Positions 1 to 6,006 of a stretch of DNA of 7,323 nucleotides are shown here, one piece after another. The translations under genes and the position numbers were made by a program. The notes under the pieces were generated by a model. The model was not told where the DNA came from. It saw only the letters and a program-made list of their open reading frames with translations, and searched no databases. The stretch is from an uncultured Acetatifactor sp. (GTDB lineage: Bacteria > Bacillota > Clostridia > Lachnospirales > Lachnospiraceae), in contig CANQSE010000097.1 in the NCBI GenBank assembly GCA_947626405.1, forward strand, positions 1 to 7,323, in the 5' to 3' direction. Numbering within the stretch: the first letter of the stretch is position 1; each line of letters opens with the position of its first letter.

Positions 1-1
1 G

Positions 2-2434
2 GTGCGCGAGGATATAGAGACGACGTCAAAAGAGCCCAGCGTTAAGTACAGAGGCTTTTTCATCAACGATGAATGGCCGTGCTTCGGCAACTGGGTCACG
101 GAGCATTTCGGAGGCTTCAACGCCGACGCATACCGTTACGTATTTGAATTTCTGCTCCGCATGAAGGGGAATTATATGTGGCCCGCCATGTGGTCCGCAT
201 CGTTTCCTCTCGACGGTCCGGGCTCGGCAAATGAGGAGCTGGCGGACATTTACGGCGTTATCATGGGCTATTCCCATCATGAGCCGTGCCTGAGGGCAAG
301 CGAGGAGTGGGACAAGATCCGCGGAGAGGGGACAAGATACGGAAACGCCTGGAACTTTTACACCAATGAAAAGGGACTTTTGAATTATTGGGAGGACAGC
401 CTGAAGCGGAGCGGAAAATATGAGAATATCATCACGATCGGCATGCGCGGAGAGAGGGATTCCTCCATGCTGGGAGACAACGCGACGGTACAGGAAAATG
501 TCGAGCTTTTAAAGGACATCATACGCAAACAGAGACAGCTCATCAAAAAATATGTGAATCCGGATCTCTCAAAGGTACCTCAGATGCTGGCTCTTTACAA
601 AGAGGTGGAGGCGTATTTTTACGGCGACGAGAACACGCCGGGACTTAAAGACTGGGACGAGCTTGACGGAGTGATCTGTATGCTCTGTGAGGATAATTTC
701 GGTCATATGCGGACCTTGCCGGAGGCTTCGTGGAGGAACCGCCCCGGAGGGTTCGGCATGTATTATCACTTTGACTATCACGGCGGACCAATCTCCTATG
801 AGTGGGTGGATTCCACGCCCCTGTCCAAGACCTGGGAGCAGATGTGTACGGCTTATGAGTACGGCGTGAGGGATCTGTGGATCGTAAATGTCGGAGATCT
901 GAAATTCCATGAAGTACCTTTGACTTATTTTATGGCGCTTGCCTATGATTTTGACAAGTGGGGCTCAAAGAATCCCGACAGCTATCGGGAATACACGGCG
1001 CTGTGGGCGAAAAAGTGCTTCCCGTCGGCGGATAAGAGCCTGCAGGAAAAAATTGCAAAGGTGTTTACGGAATACATAGACATCAACCACATGCGCAGGC
1101 CGGAAGCCCAGAACGCTGACATTTACCATCCGAGCCACTACCTCGAGGCCGACCGTATGATGAAGCGGGCCGAGGCTGTCGAAAAGCTTTCCGAGAGCGT
1201 CTACAGGGCGCTTCCGTCAGGTGAGAAGGAAGCCTGGTACAGCATGGTGCATTTTTCGGCGATGGCGAGCATGAACCTTTTAAAGATGCACATTATCGCG
1301 GCAAAGAACCAGCGTTATGCGGCGCAGGGGAGAGTGGTTGCAAACCAATATATCCCGGCGGGACAGAAGGTCATCTTAAAAGACAGAAAACTGGCTGAGG
1401 AGTTTGGAAGCTTTAAGGGCGGAAAATGGGACGGCATGCAGCTTGCGCCGCACATTGGATTTACGAGATGGAACGAGGACGGCTGCAGATATCCGTATGT
1501 TTGCCTGATAGAGCCCGTCCAGAAACCCAGGATGAGCGTGTCAAGAAGCGACGACGACATGGTTTTCGTAAAGAATTACGGAGGTCCGGCCGCCGTGAAG
1601 GTGCCGGATTTTGAATCCGCCGGATGCGAGAATGTAAGTCTTGAGATAGCAAACGACGGCGTGGGATTATTCTGTTTTAAAATCACTCCCGAGAGCGGTG
1701 AGATGCCGGAATGGCTGGAAGTAAGTCCGATGTCAGGAGAGGTGGAACAGCTTAAGCAGATAGAGCTCAGGTGTCTGCGCGATAAGATCCCGGCGGAAAA
1801 GGCGTCTGTCAGGCTGATAATAAGCGATGGAGATACAAACGTCGCCGTGGACGTAAGCGCCGCCGCGCCTGAGAGGATGCAGCTTACGAAAGGAACATTT
1901 CTGCCGTATAACGGCGTACTGACAATGAACGCAGATCATTTTGTCAGAAAACACGATGCCGCAAGAGGAGCCTTTGGAGTGATCAGGGGCTATGGGCAAT
2001 ATGATGTGGGACTGAAGGTTTTCCCGTGCACGGAAGATTTTTCGCGCGGCGAGGACAGACCCGGAATTACATATCGGTTCTTTATCCCCGAGAAGGGCAG
2101 ATACACGGTGGAGCTTCTGGCGGCTCCGACCAATTCTCCTGTAAACGGGAGAGCAATGCACGTGACTGTGGAAAGCGGGCTGGGAGAGGAAAAGACTCTG
2201 ACGCTGATTGACGAAAACTTCAAGGCGGGAGACACCTGGGATCCCAATTGGTGCAGGGGCGTTCTGGACCAGATAAGGACGGTCAGGTGCGAGATGAATT
2301 TTGAGAGCGGTCAGCAGGAGCTGACGGTGGGCGCTCTGGAAGCCGGACTTGTCCTGGAGCGTGTACGTATTTATCCGTCGGGCACAGAGCTTAAAAAATC
2401 ATATCTTGGCCCTCTGGAGTCCTGGCAGATGTAG
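2..2434 (+). CDS. Xylan alpha-1,2-glucuronidase, GH115 family (5' end missing)
   Basis: The frame is open to the window edge, so the true start lies upstream; the GTG at base 2 has no visible ribosome binding site and is not taken as a start. About 810 residues remain, whereas GH115 proteins usually run to roughly 900-1000, so an N-terminal domain is probably missing. Family signatures seen in order are RGFFINDEWP (about 17-26), NYMWPAMW (57-64), the MRGERDSSM region (148-156), CEDNFGHMRTLP (229-240), YYHFDYHGGP (254-263) and WIVNVGDLKFHE (293-304), all in the catalytic barrel. The C-terminal part from about residue 625 resembles the GH115 C-terminal beta-sandwich domain. Known role of the family: removal of glucuronic or 4-O-methylglucuronic acid from xylose units of glucuronoxylan, including internal ones. 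It is followed after 68 nt by a GH3 gene on the same strand, with no terminator seen between them, so they are probably co-transcribed. Secretion cannot be judged without the N-terminus. Family assignment is firm; exact substrate is inferred. Confidence 0.94.
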   Translation: MREDIETTSKEPSVKYRGFFINDEWPCFGNWVTEHFGGFNADAYRYVFEFLLRMKGNYMWPAMWSASFPLDGPGSANEELADIYGVIMGYSHHEPCLRASEEWDKIRGEGTRYGNAWNFYTNEKGLLNYWEDSLKRSGKYENIITIGMRGERDSSMLGDNATVQENVELLKDIIRKQRQLIKKYVNPDLSKVPQMLALYKEVEAYFYGDENTPGLKDWDELDGVICMLCEDNFGHMRTLPEASWRNRPGGFGMYYHFDYHGGPISYEWVDSTPLSKTWEQMCTAYEYGVRDLWIVNVGDLKFHEVPLTYFMALAYDFDKWGSKNPDSYREYTALWAKKCFPSADKSLQEKIAKVFTEYIDINHMRRPEAQNADIYHPSHYLEADRMMKRAEAVEKLSESVYRALPSGEKEAWYSMVHFSAMASMNLLKMHIIAAKNQRYAAQGRVVANQYIPAGQKVILKDRKLAEEFGSFKGGKWDGMQLAPHIGFTRWNEDGCRYPYVCLIEPVQKPRMSVSRSDDDMVFVKNYGGPAAVKVPDFESAGCENVSLEIANDGVGLFCFKITPESGEMPEWLEVSPMSGEVEQLKQIELRCLRDKIPAEKASVRLIISDGDTNVAVDVSAAAPERMQLTKGTFLPYNGVLTMNADHFVRKHDAARGAFGVIRGYGQYDVGLKVFPCTEDFSRGEDRPGITYRFFIPEKGRYTVELLAAPTNSPVNGRAMHVTVESGLGEEKTLTLIDENFKAGDTWDPNWCRGVLDQIRTVRCEMNFESGQQELTVGALEAGLVLERVRIYPSGTELKKSYLGPLESWQM

Positions 2435-2502
2435 CGCGAAAACCCGGCGTGAAAAATGACAAAACAACGAGACTAAATATGCTGACATAGGGAGGTTTCA
2501 GA

Positions 2503-4632
2503 ATGAGAGACAGAAAAGAGGCGGCAAGACGGGCAAAGGAGCTTGTGGCGCAGATGACTCTGGAGGAGAAGGCGGAGCAGCTCAGCTTTTTTGCTCCGGC
2601 GATTCCGAGACTCGGCGTTCCCGCATACAACTGGTGGAACGAGGCGCTTCACGGTGTGGCGAGAGCAGGTGTCGCCACGGTATTTCCCCAGGCTATCGGT
2701 ATGGCGGCGGCTTTCGACACAGAGCTGATGAAGGAGGCGGGGGACGCGATCTCCACCGAGGGCCGCGCAAAGTATAACGAGTACAGCAGACAGGGAGACA
2801 GGGACATATACAAGGGTCTGACGTTCTGGTCGCCAAACGTAAATATTTTCAGGGATCCGAGATGGGGCAGAGGCCATGAGACCTACGGCGAGGATCCCTA
2901 TCTGACGGGAGAGCTCGGAAAGGCGTTTGTGGAGGGCCTGCAGGGAGACGGCGATTATCTTAAAGCCGCCGCATGCGCCAAGCACTTTGCGGTACACTCC
3001 GGTCCGGAAGCGCTGCGTCACAAATTTGACGCCAAAGCCACCGAAAAGGATATGCGGGAAACATATCTTCCTGCGTTTGAAAAACTCGTAAAAGAAGCGG
3101 ATGTGGAGGCCGTGATGGGAGCCTACAACAGGACAAACGGCGAGCCATGCTGCGGAAGCACCACGCTTATTGGAAAGATCCTGCGGGGCGAGTGGGAGTT
3201 TGAGGGACATTTTGTTTCGGACTGCTGGGCGATACGGGATTTCCACACACAGCATATGGTGACGGACACGGCGGAAGAATCCGCGGCAATGGCGCTTAAA
3301 GCAGGGTGTGACGTAAACTGCGGCAATACATATCTCCACCTGTTAAAGGCGTACGAGCAGGGCCTGGTGACGGAGGAGGATATCACCCGCTCCGCCGAAA
3401 GGCTTTTCACTACAAGATTCCTGCTGGGGCTCTTTGATAAGACAGATTACGACGACATCGGGCTTGAGAAAGTGGAATGTAAAGAGCATCTGGCCCTCGC
3501 GGAACGCGCGGCGGCGGAGTCCGTGGTGCTCTTAAAGAATGACGGGATCCTGCCACTTAAAAAAGATAAGCTTAAGTCTGTGGGCGTGATTGGACCCAAT
3601 GCAAACAGCAGAGCGGCGCTGATCGGAAATTATCACGGTACCGCTTCCCGCTATATAACCGTATTGGAGGGAATCCAGGACGCTGTAGGAGAGGATCTGA
3701 GAGTTTACTACTCTGAGGGCAGCCATCTGTTTAAGGAAAAGGTGGAACCTCTGGCGGCGGGACCCGACCGGCTGAGCGAGGCAAGGATAGTGGCACAGCA
3801 CAGCGACGTGGTGATTCTCTGTGTCGGACTTGACGAAACGCTTGAGGGCGAGGAGGGAGACACCGGAAACAGCTATGCTTCCGGAGATAAGAACGATCTT
3901 TTGCTTCCGGAGTGCCAGAGGAAGCTTTTAGAGGAGGTAGTGGGAACGGGAAAGCCCGTTATCCTGGTGAATATGACGGGAAGCGCCATGGATCTTCGCT
4001 ATGCGCAGGAGCATTGCGCGGCCGTGATCCAGTCATGGTACCCCGGGGCCAGAGGCGGAAAGGTGATTGCCGACATACTCTTTGGTGAGGTATCTCCTTC
4101 CGGCAAGCTGCCTGTGACTTTTTACCGCGACACCGAAGCTCTGCCTGCGTTTGAAGATTACTCCATGAAGGGCAGGACGTACCGATATCTGACGGAGGAA
4201 CCTCTCTATCCCTTCGGCTACGGTCTGACTTACGCGGATGTGGAGATTGAGAGTGTATCATGCTGTGGTAAAAAAGCTGTAAAGGGAGGTAGCATCGAGG
4301 CCGACCCGCAGGATTTTTCGCTTGAAGTCTCAGTGGTAAACAAAGGAGACATGACACAGGAGGAGGTGCTGCAGGTCTACATAAAAGCGGATTCCTCAAA
4401 TGCCGTTCCAAACGGAAAGCTCTGCGGATTTGCGAGAGTTTCCCTGAAATCGGGCGAGAGCAGATGTGTGAAAATCCCTCTGGATCGCGATGCCTTTACC
4501 GTTATAAACGACAAGGGCGAAAAGCTGATCGACAGCAGTTCATTTGCCGTAAGCGTGGGCTTCGGACAGCCCGACGAGAGGACGAAAGCACTGACAGGGA
4601 AGGAATGTACGGAATTTACGGTGAAGCTGTAA
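2503..4632 (+). CDS. GH3 glycoside hydrolase, probable beta-xylosidase
   Basis: Complete 709-residue GH3 enzyme. The ATG is fixed by GGGAGG at 2490-2495, seven bases upstream. Layout: TIM barrel about 1-310, alpha/beta sandwich about 335-570, fibronectin-III-like C-terminal domain about 605-690. The catalytic nucleophile is Asp240 in VSDCWAI, and the substrate-binding KH pair is at 160-161. The likely acid/base is Glu450 in LEGEEGDTG, chosen by analogy with the GEG motif of related enzymes. NWWNEALHG (43-51) followed by TVFPQAIGMAAAF, and PNVNIFRDPRWGRGHETYGEDP, are typical of the beta-xylosidase clade rather than classical beta-glucosidases. There is no signal peptide (N-terminus MRDRKEAARRAKEL), so it probably acts in the cytoplasm on imported xylo-oligosaccharides. 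Pairing with GH115 supports glucuronoxylan use. Arabinofuranosidase or mixed xylosidase/glucosidase activity remains possible. A bidirectional terminator follows directly. Confidence 0.96.
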   Translation: MRDRKEAARRAKELVAQMTLEEKAEQLSFFAPAIPRLGVPAYNWWNEALHGVARAGVATVFPQAIGMAAAFDTELMKEAGDAISTEGRAKYNEYSRQGDRDIYKGLTFWSPNVNIFRDPRWGRGHETYGEDPYLTGELGKAFVEGLQGDGDYLKAAACAKHFAVHSGPEALRHKFDAKATEKDMRETYLPAFEKLVKEADVEAVMGAYNRTNGEPCCGSTTLIGKILRGEWEFEGHFVSDCWAIRDFHTQHMVTDTAEESAAMALKAGCDVNCGNTYLHLLKAYEQGLVTEEDITRSAERLFTTRFLLGLFDKTDYDDIGLEKVECKEHLALAERAAAESVVLLKNDGILPLKKDKLKSVGVIGPNANSRAALIGNYHGTASRYITVLEGIQDAVGEDLRVYYSEGSHLFKEKVEPLAAGPDRLSEARIVAQHSDVVILCVGLDETLEGEEGDTGNSYASGDKNDLLLPECQRKLLEEVVGTGKPVILVNMTGSAMDLRYAQEHCAAVIQSWYPGARGGKVIADILFGEVSPSGKLPVTFYRDTEALPAFEDYSMKGRTYRYLTEEPLYPFGYGLTYADVEIESVSCCGKKAVKGGSIEADPQDFSLEVSVVNKGDMTQEEVLQVYIKADSSNAVPNGKLCGFARVSLKSGESRCVKIPLDRDAFTVINDKGEKLIDSSSFAVSVGFGQPDERTKALTGKECTEFTVKL

Positions 4633-4640
4633 AGGAGATG

Positions 4641-4682
4641 AAAACGGCGGGCGGGGAGCGCAGGCTTTCCGCCCGCTGTTTT
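4641..4682 (+). terminator. Intrinsic terminator after GH3, likely bidirectional
   Basis: AAAACGGCGGGCGG (4641-4654) pairs with CCGCCCGCTGTTTT (4669-4682), a 14-bp stem with a single G-T wobble. The loop can form a further small stem (AGC/GCT). The right arm ends in TTTT, giving a U tract for GH3 mRNA. The left arm begins AAAA, giving a U tract on the other strand as well. It would therefore also stop leftward transcripts from the recombinase gene or from the promoter at 4793-4818. Confidence 0.85.
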
Positions 4683-4734
4683 AACAGAAATAGTTTTAGA
4701 TGAATAATTTACCCGAAACGGGGAAATAAAAATA
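4683..4734. other. Short AT-rich spacer between operon end and invertible segment
   Basis: No gene. The only structure seen is a small hairpin, CCCG-AAA-CGGG (4712-4722), flanked by AT-rich sequence. It is too short to call a terminator, though leftward transcripts would meet it before the main terminator. The last five bases (4730-4734) happen to extend the left recombination site into a 16-bp-arm hairpin. Confidence 0.5.
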
Positions 4735-4768
4735 ACACAACATTTTTCTGAGAAATGTTGTGTTATTT
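4735..4768 (+). repeat. Left inverted repeat / recombination site (IRL)
   Basis: Exact reverse complement of 5540-5573 over 34 bp. The core (4735-4763) is ACACAACATTT, spacer TTCTGAG (4746-4752), AAATGTTGTGT: two perfect 11-bp dyad arms around an asymmetric 7-bp spacer, the usual architecture of a tyrosine recombinase crossover site. The repeat extends 5 bp (TATTT) inward beyond the core. With the outer flank, the arms grow to 16 bp (4730-4745 and 4753-4768), so this site also forms a strong RNA hairpin. Confidence 0.93.
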
Positions 4769-4792
4769 GTGTTTTCCTTGCTTACATTTATT

Positions 4793-4818
4793 ATATCGGA
4801 CGCATTTCCTTTTTCTTA
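4793..4818 (-). promoter_or_regulatory. Candidate sigma-D (sigma-28) flagellar promoter, facing away from csrA in this orientation
   Basis: Read on the minus strand: TAAG (-35, 4818-4815), a 14-nt spacer, then TCCGATAT (-10, 4800-4793). The Bacillus sigma-D consensus is TAAA, 14-16 nt, GCCGATAT, so 11 of 12 consensus bases would match allowing one change in the -35 and... strictly, 3 of 4 and 7 of 8 positions match. The same stretch also reads as a sigma-A promoter (TTAAGA, 18 nt, TATAAT). An A/T-rich block, including the palindrome AAAATATATTTT, lies just upstream of the -35 and could act as an UP element. Transcription would start near 4786 and run left across IRL into the terminator at 4641-4682. 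After inversion the -10 would sit at 5508-5515 and transcription would start near 5522, giving csrA a leader of about 95 nt. Confidence 0.6.
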
Positions 4819-4862
4819 ACCCCCTAAAATATATTTTTTTTAACAGATTGGCATTGACTATC

Positions 4863-5441
4863 CTAAAGCTGAATCTGCCTGAACACATTGTCTCTGTCGT
4901 CCTGGTCGATGCAGAGATAGCGCGTTGTGACCTGATAGGAAGAATGGTTGTAAATATCCATCAGCACCGCGGGCGGAACGCCCTGTTTCCAGGCGTGATA
5001 GCCGAATGTTTTGCGCAGGGAATGACATCCGATATGGTCGCAGAGTCCGCAGCCGGAGGCGGCTTTGCGTATGATGCGGTAGGCCTGATGCCGGTCCAGA
5101 GGATTTTTGCTCCGTGCGCTTTCAAAAATTGGATCCTCGGGAGCCGGCTGTTTCACCGCCATCCAGTTTATAAGCGCGTCCTGCAGGGTCGAATTTAAAA
5201 CGATTCTGGTATGCTTTCCCGTCTTTTGCTCTGTCAGTTCAACGTGTGTTTTCAGTTTTTGATGTGAAAAATCATATACGGCTTTCCATTTCATGTTAAG
5301 GATATCCGTAATCCGCAGCGCGGTGTTAAGCCCCATCAGGATCAGCAGATGATTCCGCTGGCTTACCGGAGTAATGTCAGGATAGAAATTTTCCAACTTT
5401 CTTAAGTCTTCTTTTGTTCTGATCGGTTGTGTTACGCTCAT
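4863..5441 (-). CDS. Small tyrosine recombinase (site-specific invertase, FimB/FimE-size)
   Basis: A 192-residue protein that is essentially only the catalytic domain of the phage-integrase/Xer family. The expected active-site set is present: Arg43 (ALRITDIL), Lys73 (EQKTGK), His140 and Arg143 (HSLRKTFGYHA), His166 (YNHSSYQVTTRYL) and nucleophile Tyr175, with the usual 9-residue step from the second His to Tyr. The N-terminal core-binding (SAM-like) domain of XerC/D-type enzymes is absent, as in the fimbrial switch invertases FimB and FimE, which are about 200 residues. The start is fixed by AAGGAG (5454-5449), seven bases before ATG. It lies wholly inside the inverted repeats, so it moves with the segment it presumably inverts. 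In this orientation it converges on the GH3 gene. No terminator of its own is seen between its stop and the left repeat. Family is certain; action on the flanking repeats is inferred from location and site architecture. Confidence 0.95.
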   Translation of the reverse strand: MSVTQPIRTKEDLRKLENFYPDITPVSQRNHLLILMGLNTALRITDILNMKWKAVYDFSHQKLKTHVELTEQKTGKHTRIVLNSTLQDALINWMAVKQPAPEDPIFESARSKNPLDRHQAYRIIRKAASGCGLCDHIGCHSLRKTFGYHAWKQGVPPAVLMDIYNHSSYQVTTRYLCIDQDDRDNVFRQIQL

Positions 5442-5492
5442 GTTTTATCTCCTTCTGCCTGTAGTTGTGTGTAGAGGAATTTGTCCCTCATA

Positions 5493-5520
5493 AATCTAAT
5501 TTTACGAAAAAAAGCGGCAA
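5493..5520 (-). promoter_or_regulatory. Possible recombinase promoter
   Basis: On the minus strand, TTGCCG (5520-5515), a 16-nt spacer, then TAGATT (5498-5493), each matching 4 of 6 sigma-A consensus bases. It sits about 50 nt upstream of the recombinase start, inside the invertible segment, so expression of the recombinase would not depend on orientation. The rest of 5442-5539 is AT-rich and shows no gene. A weak call made mainly from position. Confidence 0.3.
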
Positions 5521-5539
5521 TTCCCCATTTTTCCAGAAA

Positions 5540-5573
5540 AAATAACACAACATTTCTCAGAAAAATGTTGTGT
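5540..5573 (-). repeat. Right inverted repeat / recombination site (IRR)
   Basis: Identical to the left site on the opposite strand. The core at 5545-5573 is ACACAACATTT, spacer CTCAGAA (5556-5562), AAATGTTGTGT. The identity stops at the outer edge, where GGCAGGA follows, 43 nt before the csrA start codon. Any promoter for csrA must therefore lie inside the invertible segment or come from read-through across it. Confidence 0.93.
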
Positions 5574-5602
5574 GGCAGGATTCAAGGCAGAAGCCGCAAG
5601 AA

Positions 5603-5612
5603 ACAGGGAGGT
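5603..5612 (+). promoter_or_regulatory. Possible CsrA autoregulatory site over the csrA Shine-Dalgarno
   Basis: ACAGGGAGGT matches 9 of 10 positions of the core of the E. coli CsrA SELEX consensus (ACARGGAUGU) and includes the csrA ribosome binding site. A second GGA (5578-5580, in GCAGGATTC) lies about 27 nt upstream. Two GGA sites, one over the ribosome binding site, suggest CsrA limits its own translation. Any Shine-Dalgarno contains GGA, so only the upstream ACA and the pairing of sites add weight. Confidence 0.35.
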
Positions 5613-5616
5613 AAAA

Positions 5617-5892
5617 ATGCTGAATTTATCCGTAAGGCCGGGCGAGTATCTCATGGTGGGGGAAAACGTAAAGATCGTCTTCGTGGGCGGAACAGGAAAC
5701 AATATCCATCTGATGATAGACGCGCCGAGAGAGATCAACATCGTCCGCAGCGCGGTGGCGGAGAAAGCGGGAGCCGTTTTGCCGTCTTCCTATAAGAAAA
5801 AAACGCCCGTGTCCGATGCAGCGCAGCAGGAGATCATCCGCATTATCCGTGAGGATAAAAAGAAAGCGGGGGCGGCGAAAGCCGCAAGGTAA
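5617..5892 (+). CDS. csrA: Carbon storage regulator CsrA (translational regulator of flagellin)
   Basis: A 91-residue RNA-binding protein. The ATG has GGGAGG at 5606-5611, five bases upstream, and begins the conserved MLNLSVRPGEYLMVG; an in-frame GTG at 5572 falls in the recombination site and is not used. The CsrA fold is visible: GE at 9-10, G-x-x-G (24-27, GGTG), DAPREINIVR (35-44) with RNA-contacting Arg44 kept. Residue 6 is Val where E. coli has Arg. The Lys-rich tail after about residue 60 is longer than in E. coli CsrA (61 aa); in Bacillus-type CsrA this C-terminal part contacts the antagonist FliW. The family binds GGA motifs in mRNA leaders and blocks ribosome access; in B. subtilis the target is flagellin (hag). 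Here the flagellin gene follows 157 nt downstream and has matching GGA sites. fliW, a common neighbour, is not in the window; the gene upstream is the recombinase switch. Confidence 0.95.
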   Translation: MLNLSVRPGEYLMVGENVKIVFVGGTGNNIHLMIDAPREINIVRSAVAEKAGAVLPSSYKKKTPVSDAAQQEIIRIIREDKKKAGAAKAAR

Positions 5893-5893
5893 G

Positions 5894-5909
5894 AGGGCAG
5901 CTTAGCCCT
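5894..5909 (+). other. Small hairpin directly after csrA stop
   Basis: AGGGC (5894-5898) pairs with GCCCT (5905-5909) around AGCTTA, followed by only TT. It begins one base after the csrA stop codon. The T tract is too short for a confident terminator; it may protect the mRNA end or attenuate transcription. Confidence 0.35.
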
Positions 5910-5924
5910 TTCAAAACGGAATAT

Positions 5925-5953
5925 GGGGCCGCTATCCTGGGGGCGGTTCTTTA
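5925..5953 (+). terminator. Possible weak terminator or attenuator between csrA and flagellin
   Basis: CCGC (5929-5932) pairs with GCGG (5943-5946), extended by CC/GG inside (across a TAT bulge) and by G-T/G-C pairs outside, then TTCTTTATT. The stem is imperfect and the T run interrupted, so partial termination is as likely as full. The same bases contain GCCGCTAT (5928-5935), one base off the sigma-D -10 consensus, with a poor -35 (TCAA, 13-nt spacing). The two readings compete and are not separable by eye. Confidence 0.35.
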
Positions 5954-6006
5954 TTCATAAAAAACTGAATAGCAACCAAAAACAAATCATGGGCCAAACG
6001 CCCAAA

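Larger units (their letters stand above)
4735..5573. mobile_element. Invertible DNA segment encoding its own tyrosine recombinase (predicted phase switch)
   Basis: An 839-bp segment is bounded by exact 34-bp inverted repeats (4735-4768 and 5540-5573) and contains one gene, a small tyrosine recombinase on the minus strand. The recombination sites have asymmetric spacers in opposite orientation, so recombination between them would invert the segment. No target-site duplication is seen outside the repeats (AT-rich on the left, GGCAGGA on the right), and there is no transposase, so it does not read as an insertion sequence. The left end carries a candidate flagellar promoter facing left; the right end abuts csrA. 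After inversion, position x becomes 10308 minus x: recombinase, candidate promoter, csrA and flagellin would all read rightwards. The structure is directly visible; activity and phase variation are inferred. Confidence 0.88.

Noticed and set aside
2435..2502. Promoter or terminator between the GH115 and GH3 genes
   Set aside because: The 68-nt gap shows no stable hairpin with a T tract and no paired -35/-10; only the GH3 ribosome binding site is clear.
2473..3339. 288-codon minus-strand open frame inside the GH3 gene
   Set aside because: Opposite-strand shadow of a well-conserved GH3 catalytic domain; Cys/Arg-rich translation with no domain signature.
4730..4768. Left repeat as a simple transcription terminator
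   Set aside because: It does form a 16-bp-arm hairpin with T-rich flanks on both strands, but the stem is AT-rich and an exact inverted copy lies 771 bp away, which a terminator does not explain. A secondary terminator role is not excluded.
4755..5198. 147-codon open frame on the plus strand
   Set aside because: It overlaps the recombinase on the opposite strand, starts inside the repeat, and shows no recognisable protein features.
5478..5507. Rightward promoter at the right end of the segment (TTGTGT...CATAAA / TTGTCC...)
   Set aside because: Only 3-4 of 6 matches per element and no sigma-D -10 motif, so there is no good evidence that csrA has a promoter facing it in this orientation.
4735..5573. 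Insertion sequence with terminal inverted repeats
   Set aside because: The enclosed gene is a tyrosine recombinase with an intact R-K-H-R-H-Y set, not a DDE transposase; no target-site duplication flanks the repeats, and the repeats have a core-site dyad with an asymmetric spacer.
5572..5616. Upstream GTG start for csrA adding 15 residues
   Set aside because: No ribosome binding site, the codon lies in the recombination repeat, and CsrA proteins begin at MLxL, which has a good ribosome binding site at 5606-5611.
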